Shown here: positions 56,537 to 64,000 of the stretch, in pieces
Numbering within the stretch: position 1 is the first letter of the stretch
Layout of the letters: the number at the start of each line of letters is the position of its first letter
Source: Sphingopyxis sp. H073
Lineage (GTDB): Bacteria > Pseudomonadota > Alphaproteobacteria > Sphingomonadales > Sphingomonadaceae
DNA length: 64,000 nucleotides
NCBI RefSeq assembly: GCF_001468395.1
Contig: NZ_LNSG01000001.1
Location: 310,001-374,000 of the forward strand
Direction of reading: 5' to 3'
Program-made: the position numbers and the translations under genes
The notes under the pieces: generated by a model
Told to the model about the DNA's origin: nothing
What the model saw: only the letters and a program-made list of their open reading frames with translations
Database searches by the model: none

Positions 56537-57154
56537 CTAAGCCTTCTGTCGCTCGCGTGCCCGCTTGAATCCGTCGCGCGCCATGCATCGCTCCAGCCAC
56601 GCCTTCGTCGCATCGCCCAGCACATCGTCCGCGCCGAGCGTCGTCGCCAGAAACGCCGCATAGCCGATCACAATGTCGGCGATGGTGAAGCGTCCCGCTA
56701 CCAGCCATTCTCGCCCGTCGGCCAGCGCCGCCTCGATGCTCTTTGCGCGGCCGCCGAAAAAGGCCTTGTAGTCTTCGACAGCCTGTGCGAGCCGGCGTTC
56801 CTCGGGCTCGACGCGCGTGTAGCGGATCATGATCGCGAGCGGGAAGGTCAGCGTCGCGTCGCTGCGATGGAGCCAGTTGCGCGCATCCCAATAGTCCGGC
56901 TCGTCGCGGCGCACCTCCAGCGGTGTGCCCTCCGCGATGCGTTCGCAGATCGCCGCCGATTCGGTCATCAGCCGCCCGTCCTCGACCCAGCCGGGGATCG
57001 TCATCAGCGGGTTGACCGCGCGGTAGTCGGGCTCGAACGCGCGCGGGGGGAATTTGAGGAGGCGGAGGTCGACCTCGATGCCGGTCTCCTCGACCGCCCA
57101 CAGGCAGCGCAGCGAACGCGCATCGGCGCAGTGATAGAGAATGGGTAGCGTCAT
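56537..57154 (-). CDS. Glutathione S-transferase family protein
   Basis: 205 residues. The N-terminal thioredoxin-like domain begins ILYHCADARSLRCLWAVEE and has the typical cis-Pro turn (NPLMTIPGWVEDGRLMTESAAI). The helical C-terminal domain has RFTIADIVIGYAAFL. Function in detoxification is generic. Its ATG overlaps the stop of the DMT transporter (57151-57154), so the two form one unit. Confidence 0.87.
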   Translation of the reverse strand: MTLPILYHCADARSLRCLWAVEETGIEVDLRLLKFPPRAFEPDYRAVNPLMTIPGWVEDGRLMTESAAICERIAEGTPLEVRRDEPDYWDARNWLHRSDATLTFPLAIMIRYTRVEPEERRLAQAVEDYKAFFGGRAKSIEAALADGREWLVAGRFTIADIVIGYAAFLATTLGADDVLGDATKAWLERCMARDGFKRARERQKA

Positions 57155-58086
57155 GCAGCGACTTCCTTCGGGCGGTCGATGTGGCGGCGATGCTCGCGCC
57201 AGGCGATGAACAGCCCGCTCGCGACGATCAGCGGCGCACCGACCCAGGTCGTGTCGGCGGGCAAGGTGCCGAAGAACCACCAGCCGCACGCGATCGACCA
57301 GAGCAGCGCCGAATAATCCATCGGGATGACGACCGCGACTGGCGCAAGTCGCAGGGCGCCGGTCAGCGACAGCTGCACCACCGCGCCCGAAAAGCCGAGC
57401 CCGACAAGCAGCAGCCATTCGTGCGCGCTGTGCGGCGTATAGACAAAGGGCAGGGCGATCCCGAGCGGGATCATCGAGAGCAGACTGAACCAGAAGACGA
57501 TCGTCGCCGCGGGCTCGGTGCGGCCGAGGTCGCGCACGGCAATGGTGATCAGCGCAGTCATCACCGCGCCCGCGAGCGCGATCAAGGTTCCCATGCCATG
57601 CGCGCCGCCGAAGCCGCCCGCGAAGCTCGCGCCGGGGTTGAGCACGACAAGGACGCCGACGAAGCCGACGATCACCGCGCTCCAGCGCTGCCAGCCGGTT
57701 TGCTCGCCGAGCAGGATGGCGGCAAAGATCACCGCGAAGATCGGCACCGACAGGTTGATCGTCGTCGCCTCGGCCATCGGCAGGAAGATCATGCCGCCGA
57801 AGTTGCACGCCATGCCGGTGAGCCCCATCATCGCGCGCCGCGCGTGCGCGCCGATGCGCTCCGTCTTCAGCGAGGCGAAGCCGCCGGTCGTTGCGCGAAT
57901 CCAGACGAGCAGGACGGGCAGGACCAGCGCCTGCCGCCAGAACAGACTCTCGGCAAGGTGAATGCCCGCCTGATCGATATATTTGACGAGTACGAACATG
58001 AACGACAGGCTTGCCATCGCGAGCAGGCGCAAGGCTATGCCGCCCAGATAATGCTGCGGCGGGCCGGAAGAGGAAGCAGCGGTCAT
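57151..58086 (-). CDS. DMT-family transporter (EamA)
   Basis: 311 residues, about ten membrane segments in two EamA repeats (MASLSFMFVLVKYIDQAGIH and LAGAVMTALITIAVRDLG mark the starts). ATTINLSVPIFAVIFAAILLGE is typical of the first repeat. The substrate is unknown; it is probably an exporter of small metabolites. Followed by the overlapping GST gene. Confidence 0.9.
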   Translation of the reverse strand: MTAASSSGPPQHYLGGIALRLLAMASLSFMFVLVKYIDQAGIHLAESLFWRQALVLPVLLVWIRATTGGFASLKTERIGAHARRAMMGLTGMACNFGGMIFLPMAEATTINLSVPIFAVIFAAILLGEQTGWQRWSAVIVGFVGVLVVLNPGASFAGGFGGAHGMGTLIALAGAVMTALITIAVRDLGRTEPAATIVFWFSLLSMIPLGIALPFVYTPHSAHEWLLLVGLGFSGAVVQLSLTGALRLAPVAVVIPMDYSALLWSIACGWWFFGTLPADTTWVGAPLIVASGLFIAWREHRRHIDRPKEVAA

Positions 58087-58178
58087 GCGACATTGCGCAT
58101 ATCAGCCAAGCCTGGATGCGCAACCCGTCATACCCCTTGCTACCATCCTGCAATCGGGCTAGGGGCGCACTCCGGCCT

Positions 58179-58254
58179 AGGGGTATAGCTCAGCTGGTAG
58201 AGCATCGGTCTCCAAAACCGAGGGTCGCGGGTTCGAATCCTGCTGCCCCTGCCA
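58179..58254 (+). tRNA. tRNA-Trp (CCA)
   Basis: A complete 76-base cloverleaf. The acceptor stem is AGGGGTA with TGCCCCT, the D arm is GCTCAGCTGGTAGAGC, and the anticodon stem TCGGT/ACCGA encloses CTCCAAA with anticodon CCA. The T arm GCGGGTTCGAATCCTGC is intact, and the CCA end is encoded. secE, which often follows this tRNA in proteobacteria, is not here. Confidence 0.97.
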
Positions 58255-58259
58255 GGCCG

Positions 58260-58276
58260 GGGTCCCAGGGGGACCC
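58260..58276 (+). terminator. Hairpin after tRNA-Trp
   Basis: GGGTCCC (58260-58266) pairs with GGGACCC (58270-58276) around AGG. It lies 5 bases past the tRNA. There is no T run, so it may mark the tRNA 3' end for processing or slow transcription. The rest of 58277-58507 shows no gene. Confidence 0.45.
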
Positions 58277-58507
58277 AGCAGGGACCAACGTGTCCCGGAA
58301 AATTCAATAATGACAGTGGTTGCAGTGAGCGGGTCGTCCCATGACGTCCCACTTGGCTCCTCTTGCAGCCCAGACCGATTGTTGTCAGGTTGTGGGTATC
58401 CAATGCTCGATTGTTGGTACGCCAACGCGCGCGCTACCATGACCATCGCCCTTCGCTTATGTTTTCCCTGGCTGGCGACCGATGTTCCGAATGGATAGGA
58501 GGCCGAT

Positions 58508-59131
58508 TTGCCCGGGCCGTGCGTGCGGCGGGGCGAAGGCGACGGGCGGACGGGCAAGGCAACCAGACTTCGCGTGCGACGTTATCTGGCGATGGAATGC
58601 GATGCCGACGAACCGACCGAGCGGCCCGACGGAGTGGGCGAGCCGATTGTCCATCGCGGGCTTTGGCAGCGCCACGCGAGCCCGATTGCCTTGCTGATGC
58701 TCGGGACGGTCCTCGCGCTGGCCTTCGCAGGTTTCGCCGGCGGTCAGCCAAGCCCGCGCAACGAGAGCGACTTCGGCGGCGCTGCGCTCAGCATCAAGAC
58801 GCCGACGATCATCCGCAATGGCGAATTCTTCGAGACCGATATCATTGTTCGTGCCGCCGCGCCGATCGACGAAGCGGTGCTCGCAGTCGACGCAGGGCTA
58901 TGGCGCGACATGACGATCAACACCATGATTCCAGCGCCCGCCGACGAAGAATTCAGGGATCACTCATTCCGGTTCTCCTACGGTCCTCTCAAGGCGGGCG
59001 AGGCGCTCCGCGTCAAGATCGACGGCCAGATCAATCCGCCCTTGTTCGCCGGGACGCGCGGCGGCATCGCCATCTACGACGGCAAACGGCTCATCGGACG
59101 CCAGCCGCTCCGCATCAAGGTTTTGCCCTGA
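58508..59131 (+). CDS. Membrane-anchored hypothetical protein (TTG start)
   Basis: 207 residues of unrecognised family. The TTG at 58508 is chosen because a perfect AGGAGG lies five bases upstream (58497-58502); the later ATG at 58592 has none. The polar N-terminus is followed by a membrane segment (about 58-77) and an exported domain rich in beta strands. It shares one base with the next gene (TGATG), so it is coupled to the DUF421 protein. Confidence 0.7.
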   Translation: MPGPCVRRGEGDGRTGKATRLRVRRYLAMECDADEPTERPDGVGEPIVHRGLWQRHASPIALLMLGTVLALAFAGFAGGQPSPRNESDFGGAALSIKTPTIIRNGEFFETDIIVRAAAPIDEAVLAVDAGLWRDMTINTMIPAPADEEFRDHSFRFSYGPLKAGEALRVKIDGQINPPLFAGTRGGIAIYDGKRLIGRQPLRIKVLP

Positions 59132-59610
59132 TGGACATCGTCCTGCGCGCGACGGCGATGTTCGCCTTCCTGTACATCCTCATCCGGTTGCTCGGGAAAC
59201 GGGAACTCGGCCAGATGACGCCGTTCGAACTGGTTCTCCTCATCGTGATGGGCGACCTCATTCAGCAGGGCGTGACCCACAATGATTTCAGCCTTACCGG
59301 CGGCCTGCTTGCCATTTCTACCTTTGCTTTCTGGGCGCTCGTGCTCAGCTGGACGACTTATCTTTTTCCGAAGGCCAAGGATCTGCTCGACGGCACGCCG
59401 CGGGTGATCGTTCGCGATGGCGAGTTGATCGAGGAAAATATGCGCCGCGACCGGCTCACGCGCGACGAAGTCCTCTCCGAGATGCGGCTCGCCGGCATCG
59501 GTCGCCTGTCGGAGGTGGCATGGGCAATCCTAGAGCCACAGGGCAAGATCAGCTTCATCGCCATGGACGACGGGCCGACGCCGCAACAGGATCGCGCCGA
59601 GCCGGTGTGA
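59131..59610 (+). CDS. DUF421 (YetF-like) membrane protein
   Basis: 159 residues. Two or three N-terminal membrane segments (residues 3-20, 30-50, 57-75) include LIRLLGKRELGQMTPFELVLLIVMGD, shown here in part as GKRELGQMTPFELVLLIVMG. The cytoplasmic YetF domain (RVIVRDGELIEENMRRDRLT and ALPQGKI-like LEPQGKISFI) follows. Function unknown; in Bacillus such proteins are spore or envelope associated. Confidence 0.88.
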   Translation: MDIVLRATAMFAFLYILIRLLGKRELGQMTPFELVLLIVMGDLIQQGVTHNDFSLTGGLLAISTFAFWALVLSWTTYLFPKAKDLLDGTPRVIVRDGELIEENMRRDRLTRDEVLSEMRLAGIGRLSEVAWAILEPQGKISFIAMDDGPTPQQDRAEPV

Positions 59611-59813
59611 GTGTGAAGCGTGCGGCACGGCGGAAACGTCGGCCCGGCATTCTCGTTCTGGAAGAGATTGGGGGCGGGCAGCATTGGACGGAAGCCGGAA
59701 TGGGACGCCCGGCCCCGACGCCACCCATATTTTCGCCAAGGATCATCGCGCCGTCGGCAAGTGGAACGCCAATTGGTCTTGAGCATTTTCTTGGAGGAAA
59801 GTGAGAAAAGGTC

Positions 59814-60689
59814 ATGCCTGCACGCGCCTATTGGAAGGGACAGATCCGCCTCGCTCTCGTGTCGATCCCCGTCGAAATCTATTCCGCGACCAAATCGGGC
59901 GCCGCGGTCAGTTTCCGCCAGATTCACGAACCGAGCGGCAAGCCGGTCAAATATGAAAAGACCGTGCCCGGCATTGGCGCGGTCGATCATGACGACATCG
60001 TCAAGGGCTTCGAACTGTCGAAGGGCAATTATGTCCTGCTCGACGATGAGGAGATCGAGGCGGTCAAGCTGGAGAGCAAGCGCACGCTCGAGCTGGTCCA
60101 GTTCGTCGACGCCGGCGACATCGACGTCCTCTATTACGCCAAGCCTTATTATGTCGTCCCCGCCGACGAACTGGCCGAAGAAGCCTATATCGTGCTCCGC
60201 GAAGCGCTCCGCCGCACGAAAAAGGTCGGGCTCGGCCAGCTTTCACTGCGCGGGCAGGAACAGCTGGTCGCGCTGCGTCCCTGCGGCAAGGGCCTCGTGC
60301 TCGAGGCGCTGCGCTATGCCGACGAAGTCAACAAGGCGGCCAATTATTTCCGCGACGTCGGCAACGCCAAACCCGACGCCGACCTGCTCGACCTCGCCGA
60401 AACGCTGATCGAAAAGAAAAGCGGCGCGTTCGACGCCGGCGATTTTCGCAACCATTATGTCGATGCGATCGAGCGGCTCGTCGCCAAAAAGGCGAAAGCA
60501 AAAGGCAAGCGTGTGCTCGAGGATGTCGAGGAGCCTGCCGATACCGGCCGCGGGTCGAACGTCATCGATCTGATGGCGGCGCTGAAAGCCTCGGTCGACG
60601 GGAAGAAAAAGCCGCCCGCCGCCGCGGCGAAAAAGCCCGCCGCCAAAAAGGCGCCCGCGAAAAAGACAGCCGCACGGAAGCGCGCCTGA
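59814..60689 (+). CDS. ku: Ku protein (non-homologous end joining)
   Basis: 291 residues. Bacterial Ku homodimers hold DNA ends and recruit LigD. The N-terminal core is ARAYWKGQIRLALVSIPVEIYSA (in part), then YEKTVPGIGAVDHDDIVKGFE and LEALRYADEV. The last 40 residues are a Lys/Ala/Pro tail that resembles a DNA-binding extension. GAGGAAAG lies upstream of the ATG. Its stop overlaps the start of the MgtC-like gene. Confidence 0.95.
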   Translation: MPARAYWKGQIRLALVSIPVEIYSATKSGAAVSFRQIHEPSGKPVKYEKTVPGIGAVDHDDIVKGFELSKGNYVLLDDEEIEAVKLESKRTLELVQFVDAGDIDVLYYAKPYYVVPADELAEEAYIVLREALRRTKKVGLGQLSLRGQEQLVALRPCGKGLVLEALRYADEVNKAANYFRDVGNAKPDADLLDLAETLIEKKSGAFDAGDFRNHYVDAIERLVAKKAKAKGKRVLEDVEEPADTGRGSNVIDLMAALKASVDGKKKPPAAAAKKPAAKKAPAKKTAARKRA

Positions 60690-61174
60690 TGCTGCTCAAC
60701 GACGCGCTCTGGTGGGACGCGCTCAGCGGCGAAGTGCTGCTGCGCCTCGGGGTTGCGACGCTCGCCGGCCTGCTGCTGGGACTCGACCGCGAGCTAAAGG
60801 GCTATGACGCCGGGCTGCGCACGCACGGACTCGTCGCGCTCAGCGCATCCTTGATGACCGTCGTCGCGGTCGCGCTTTATCACCAGCTGGGCGGTGCCGA
60901 ATCGTCGATCGACCCGCTGCGCGTGATCGAAGGCATGGCAGCGGCGATCGGCATCATCGCCGCGGGGCTGATCATCGTCAAAGGGGGCGAGGTCCGCAAT
61001 CTCACCACCGCGGCGCACATCTGGCTGACCGCAGCGATCGGCATTGCCAGCGGCGCGGGCTATTTCGCGCTGGTGATTATCGCGGCGGGGCTGGCGCTGG
61101 TTCTGCTCGTTCTGCTCCGGTTCGTCGAGCGCCGCCTGCCCGCGCCGGAGGACAGCGATGCCCGGCCGCGCTGA
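60689..61174 (+). CDS. MgtC/SapB-family membrane protein
   Basis: 161 residues with about five membrane segments. RLGVATLAGLLLGLDRELKG (the MgtC N-terminal block) and GLRTHGLVALSASLMTVVA are typical, as is VRNLTTAAHIWLTAAIGIASG. It overlaps ku by one base and ligD by 17. Such proteins are linked to magnesium limitation or acid stress elsewhere; here it lies between the two end-joining genes. Confidence 0.88.
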   Translation: MLLNDALWWDALSGEVLLRLGVATLAGLLLGLDRELKGYDAGLRTHGLVALSASLMTVVAVALYHQLGGAESSIDPLRVIEGMAAAIGIIAAGLIIVKGGEVRNLTTAAHIWLTAAIGIASGAGYFALVIIAAGLALVLLVLLRFVERRLPAPEDSDARPR

Positions 61175-63674
61175 CCCGCTCGCCCAATATAACGCCAAGC
61201 GCGACTTCAAGCTGACCCCCGAACCCGCGGGCAAGGTCGAAAAGGGCGCGACGACCGGCGGCGGACGCTTCATCGTCCAGAAGCACGACGCGACGCGGCT
61301 TCACTACGACTTCCGGCTCGAGGTCGACGGCGTGCTCAAAAGCTGGGCGGTGACCAAAGGACCGAGCGCCGACCCCGCCGACAAGCGGCTCGCGGTGCGC
61401 ACCGAGGACCATCCGATGAGCTACGCCGATTTCGAAGGCGTGATCCCCAAGGGCGAATATGGCGGCGGCAGCGTGATGCTGTGGGATCGCGGGACGTGGA
61501 AGCCCGTTGCGGGCAAGAGCGCGAAGGACCTCGACAAGGGCCATCTCCACTTCATCCTCGAAGGGTCAAGGATGAAGGGTGAATGGCTGCTCGTCCGCAT
61601 GAAACCCCGCGCGGGCGAAAAGCGCGAAAACTGGCTGCTCCGCAAGGTCGACGACGCTTATGCCGGGGGTTCCGACGATCTGGTCGGCCGGCATTTGACC
61701 AGCATCCTGACCGATCGGACGATGGCCGAGATTGCGGGCGACGAAGGCGGCGAACAATCGCTGACGGGCGCAAAGGGCGCCGCCTTCACGAAAAAGATGG
61801 CCGCCGCCGCCGCGCACAACCGGCAGGCCGCGAAGCCCAAAGCCAAAGGCAAGCCGCCCGAATTTCGCCCGCTCCAGCTCGCGACGCTTGTCGATGCGGT
61901 GCCCGCCGGCAATGGCTGGTTCCACGAGATCAAATATGACGGCTACCGCGCCGAGGTCGCCGCCGCGGGCGACGATGTCCGCGTCTATACGCGCAGCGGC
62001 CTCGACTGGACCGACAAATTCGCCCCGCTCGCCCGCCACATCGCCGCGCTCGATCTGCCGCCCTGCCTGATCGACGGCGAGATCGTCGCCTATGGCAAGG
62101 ACGGTAATCCCGACTTTTCTGCGCTCCAGGCGGTGATGAAGCGCGGCCATGGCGCGCAGGACGACGACACCGACCTCCATTTCTTCGCCTTCGACCTCAT
62201 CGAGCTCGGCGGCAAATCGCTGACGAAGCTCGGCAATCTCGAACGCAAGGAGCGGCTCGAAGCGCTTCTGCGCGATGCCGCACCGCCGATCGCGGTCGCC
62301 GACCATGTCATCGGCGCGGGCGAGCAGCTTTACGCCGCGATGTGCGGCGCGGGGCAGGAAGGCATCATCTCGAAACGCGCCGACGCCGCCTACACCGGCC
62401 GCCGCAGCCGCAATTGGGTCAAGGTCAAATGCACCCGTCGCCAAGAATTTATCATCGTCGGCTGGAACCCCTCCGCGGCAAGGGGCCGCCCCTTCGCCTC
62501 GCTCCTCCTCGCGCAGCGCGAGAAGGGCGAACTCGTCTACAAGGGCAATGTCGGCACCGGTTTCGACGCCGCGTCGATGGCCGACCTTGCGAAGAAATTC
62601 GCGCGGCTCGAACGCAAGACCGCCCCGCTCGAGGTCGACGCCGCCACGGCGCGCAAGGCGCACTGGCTCCGCCCCGATCTCGTCGCCGAAATCGCCTTCG
62701 CCGAATTCACCGCTAGCGGATCGGTCCGCCACGCAAGTTTTCTCGGCCTGCGCAGCGACAAGGAGGCAATGGATGTGACCCCCGAAAACCAACAACCCGC
62801 GCCGCCCCCCGCCAGCGACGTCACGATCAGCAACCGCGACCGCGTGATCTTTCCCGAAGCCAAAGCCACCAAGGGCGACCTCGCCGACTATTACGCCGCC
62901 ATCGCCCCGCTGATGCTCCCGCACATGGCGCGCCGCCCGCTCAGCCTCGTCCGCTGTCCGCAAGGGCGCGCCAAGAAATGCTTTTTCCAGAAACATGATT
63001 CGGGCAGCTTCGGCGCGCATGTCCACCATGTCCCGATCCGCGAGAAGGACGGCGGGTACGAAGATTATCTCTATGTCGATGACGCCGACGGCATCCTCGC
63101 CTGCGTCCAGATGGGAACGATCGAATTTCACGGCTGGGCGAGCCATGTCGACGCCATCGAACGGCCCGACCGCCTGATTTTCGACCTCGACCCCGACGAA
63201 GGGCTGGGTTTCGCCGAGGTCAAAAAAGCAGCGCTCGACATCCGCCGCCAGCTCGCCGACATCGGCCTCGTCAGCTTTGCGATGCTGTCGGGCGGCAAGG
63301 GCGTGCACGTCGTCGTGCCGGTCGATCCCGGCCATAGTTGGGAAACGCACAAGGATTTTGCCAAACGCTTCGCAGAGGCGTTGAGCCTCGCCGAGCCCGA
63401 CCTTTATGTCGCGACGATGAGCAAGGCGAAGCGCAAGGGCAAGATCTTCATCGACTGGCTGCGCAACCAGCGCGGCAGCACCGCGATCGTGCCTTGGTCC
63501 GTCCGCGCTCGGGAGCAGGCGCCGGTGGCCGTACCGGTCAGCTGGGCTTCTCTTCCCGAAGTCGGGAAAGCAAGCGCGTGGACGATCAGGGATGCAGAAG
63601 AATTGCTTCAGCGCGCCGCTGCTCCCGACCTCAAGGGGTGGGGATTCGTAAGTCAGTCTTTGCCATCAATTTAA
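61158..63674 (+). CDS. ligD: ATP-dependent DNA ligase LigD
   Basis: 838 residues with three domains in the order phosphoesterase, ligase, polymerase. The phosphoesterase has HDATRLHYDFRLE (His43, His49, Asp51). The ligase catalytic Lys259 is in EIKYDGYR, with EGIISKRADAAY and WVKVKC after it. The polymerase has FDLDPDEG (Asp676 and Asp678) near the C-terminus. This order is that of Pseudomonas LigD. It repairs double-strand breaks with Ku. Confidence 0.96.
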   Translation: MPGRADPLAQYNAKRDFKLTPEPAGKVEKGATTGGGRFIVQKHDATRLHYDFRLEVDGVLKSWAVTKGPSADPADKRLAVRTEDHPMSYADFEGVIPKGEYGGGSVMLWDRGTWKPVAGKSAKDLDKGHLHFILEGSRMKGEWLLVRMKPRAGEKRENWLLRKVDDAYAGGSDDLVGRHLTSILTDRTMAEIAGDEGGEQSLTGAKGAAFTKKMAAAAAHNRQAAKPKAKGKPPEFRPLQLATLVDAVPAGNGWFHEIKYDGYRAEVAAAGDDVRVYTRSGLDWTDKFAPLARHIAALDLPPCLIDGEIVAYGKDGNPDFSALQAVMKRGHGAQDDDTDLHFFAFDLIELGGKSLTKLGNLERKERLEALLRDAAPPIAVADHVIGAGEQLYAAMCGAGQEGIISKRADAAYTGRRSRNWVKVKCTRRQEFIIVGWNPSAARGRPFASLLLAQREKGELVYKGNVGTGFDAASMADLAKKFARLERKTAPLEVDAATARKAHWLRPDLVAEIAFAEFTASGSVRHASFLGLRSDKEAMDVTPENQQPAPPPASDVTISNRDRVIFPEAKATKGDLADYYAAIAPLMLPHMARRPLSLVRCPQGRAKKCFFQKHDSGSFGAHVHHVPIREKDGGYEDYLYVDDADGILACVQMGTIEFHGWASHVDAIERPDRLIFDLDPDEGLGFAEVKKAALDIRRQLADIGLVSFAMLSGGKGVHVVVPVDPGHSWETHKDFAKRFAEALSLAEPDLYVATMSKAKRKGKIFIDWLRNQRGSTAIVPWSVRAREQAPVAVPVSWASLPEVGKASAWTIRDAEELLQRAAAPDLKGWGFVSQSLPSI

Positions 63675-63714
63675 AATCGAGACTATCTGGCGAACCGCAG
63701 CTTCGGATGCGTTG

Positions 63715-63858
63715 TTACGGAGAGCAGGCGGGCCTCCAGGCAGTGACATAAGGCGCGGCGACGTCGTCGATCGACGTTGCGTCGAAGCCGCGCTCGGCGA
63801 ATAGCTCGGCCGCGGCAGTGGCAATCTGATGGCGCTTGTCGTCGCTCTTTGCGTTCAT
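63715..63858 (-). pseudogene. Truncated TetR/AcrR-type regulator
   Basis: About 47 residues from the ATG at 63858. RHQIATAAAELFAERGFDA and TSIDDVAA form the start of a TetR DNA-binding helix-turn-helix. The frame then runs into APYVTAWRPACSP and stops. The rest of the HTH (the usual SKGTLYxHF) and the whole ligand domain are missing. A deletion or rearrangement is more likely than a real short gene. Homologous reading in other frames is not seen nearby. Confidence 0.65.
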
Positions 63859-63928
63859 TGGTCGCCCTGTCGCAGTCGATTTGCCTGCTGTGCGTCCGAA
63901 CACCGGGAACGATGGCAGAAGAGGGGAA

Positions 63929-63971
63929 GGCGAGCGAGGGGGCAGAGGGGCGGCGCCACACCTCGCTCGCC
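63929..63971. repeat. 11-bp inverted repeat at the right edge
   Basis: GGCGAGCGAGG (63929-63939) is exactly inverted at 63961-63971 around 21 bases. There is no T run. It lies just upstream of the broken TetR gene, and might be a relic operator or part of a gene continuing past the window. Confidence 0.5.
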
Positions 63972-64000
63972 GGCACCGGCCTATTGGGCAGGCAGTGCCT

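Noticed and set aside
58255..58507. A second tRNA or an integrase attachment repeat after tRNA-Trp
   Set aside because: No cloverleaf and no repeat of the tRNA 3' end could be found by eye in this window.
59611..59813. Possible short coding region between the DUF421 gene and ku
   Set aside because: Two overlapping frames are open but neither has a good start or a recognised motif; one ends in HIFAKDHRAVGKWNANWS, which could be a relic but cannot be supported.
1..64000. CRISPR arrays, insertion sequences or prophage genes
   Set aside because: No regularly spaced identical repeats, transposase, integrase or phage structural genes are visible.

Overview
The window is high-GC, tightly packed chromosomal DNA of a Gram-negative alphaproteobacterium. 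Four long TonB-dependent receptors with EIVVTA-type TonB boxes, a diaminopimelate-type murein pathway, two-gene glycine decarboxylase (gcvPA/gcvPB), a tandem glycine riboswitch and several REP-like palindromes of the kind seen in sphingomonads point to Sphingomonadales, most likely Sphingopyxis or a close relative. The genus is inferred from gene style and is not proven.

Layout. 1-9.3 kb is an outer-membrane uptake locus: a TonB receptor cut by the window edge, a secreted beta-helix (pectate-lyase-3-like) protein, and two convergent TonB receptors sharing a terminator region. 9.7-18.6 kb is housekeeping: folE, a pterin carbinolamine dehydratase, the cytochrome c maturation exporter ccmAB with a small zinc peptidase, the rpsF-rpsR-rplI operon, a divergent murein-recycling pair (Mpl-like ligase and LD-carboxypeptidase), and fabD-fabG. 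18.7-20.8 kb holds a ZnuD-like TonB receptor. 20.9-23.4 kb is cysK followed by two overlapping membrane-protein genes.

23.5-42.4 kb is a complete division and cell wall (dcw) cluster: mraZ, rsmH, ftsL, ftsI, murE, murF, mraY, murD, ftsW, murG, murC, murB, ddl, ftsQ, ftsA, ftsZ. It is preceded by a 10-bp-period repeat that looks like the MraZ operator. Most junctions overlap by 1-8 bases; the main break is a large palindrome between murC and murB. A TPR/SPOR protein, a dGTPase-like HD protein and a Rossmann protein follow.

46.2-51.9 kb is the glycine cleavage operon under a tandem glycine riboswitch, gcvT-gcvH-[GT-A-like protein]-gcvPA-gcvPB. The protein inserted between gcvH and gcvPA is unexpected. 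51.9-58.1 kb carries small secreted and membrane proteins (one ABA4-like), a DUF938 methyltransferase, an acyl-CoA ligase, an orphan gene of foreign-looking composition, a GST and a DMT transporter. A tRNA-Trp at 58.2 kb is followed by a DUF421 protein and a Ku-MgtC-LigD end-joining operon. A broken TetR regulator lies at the right edge.

The murein genes form one pathway: FabD/FabG feed lipid synthesis; MurB-F, MraY, MurG and Ddl make lipid II; FtsW/FtsI polymerise it under FtsQ/L/A/Z control; the Mpl-like/LdcA pair probably recycles the peptides.
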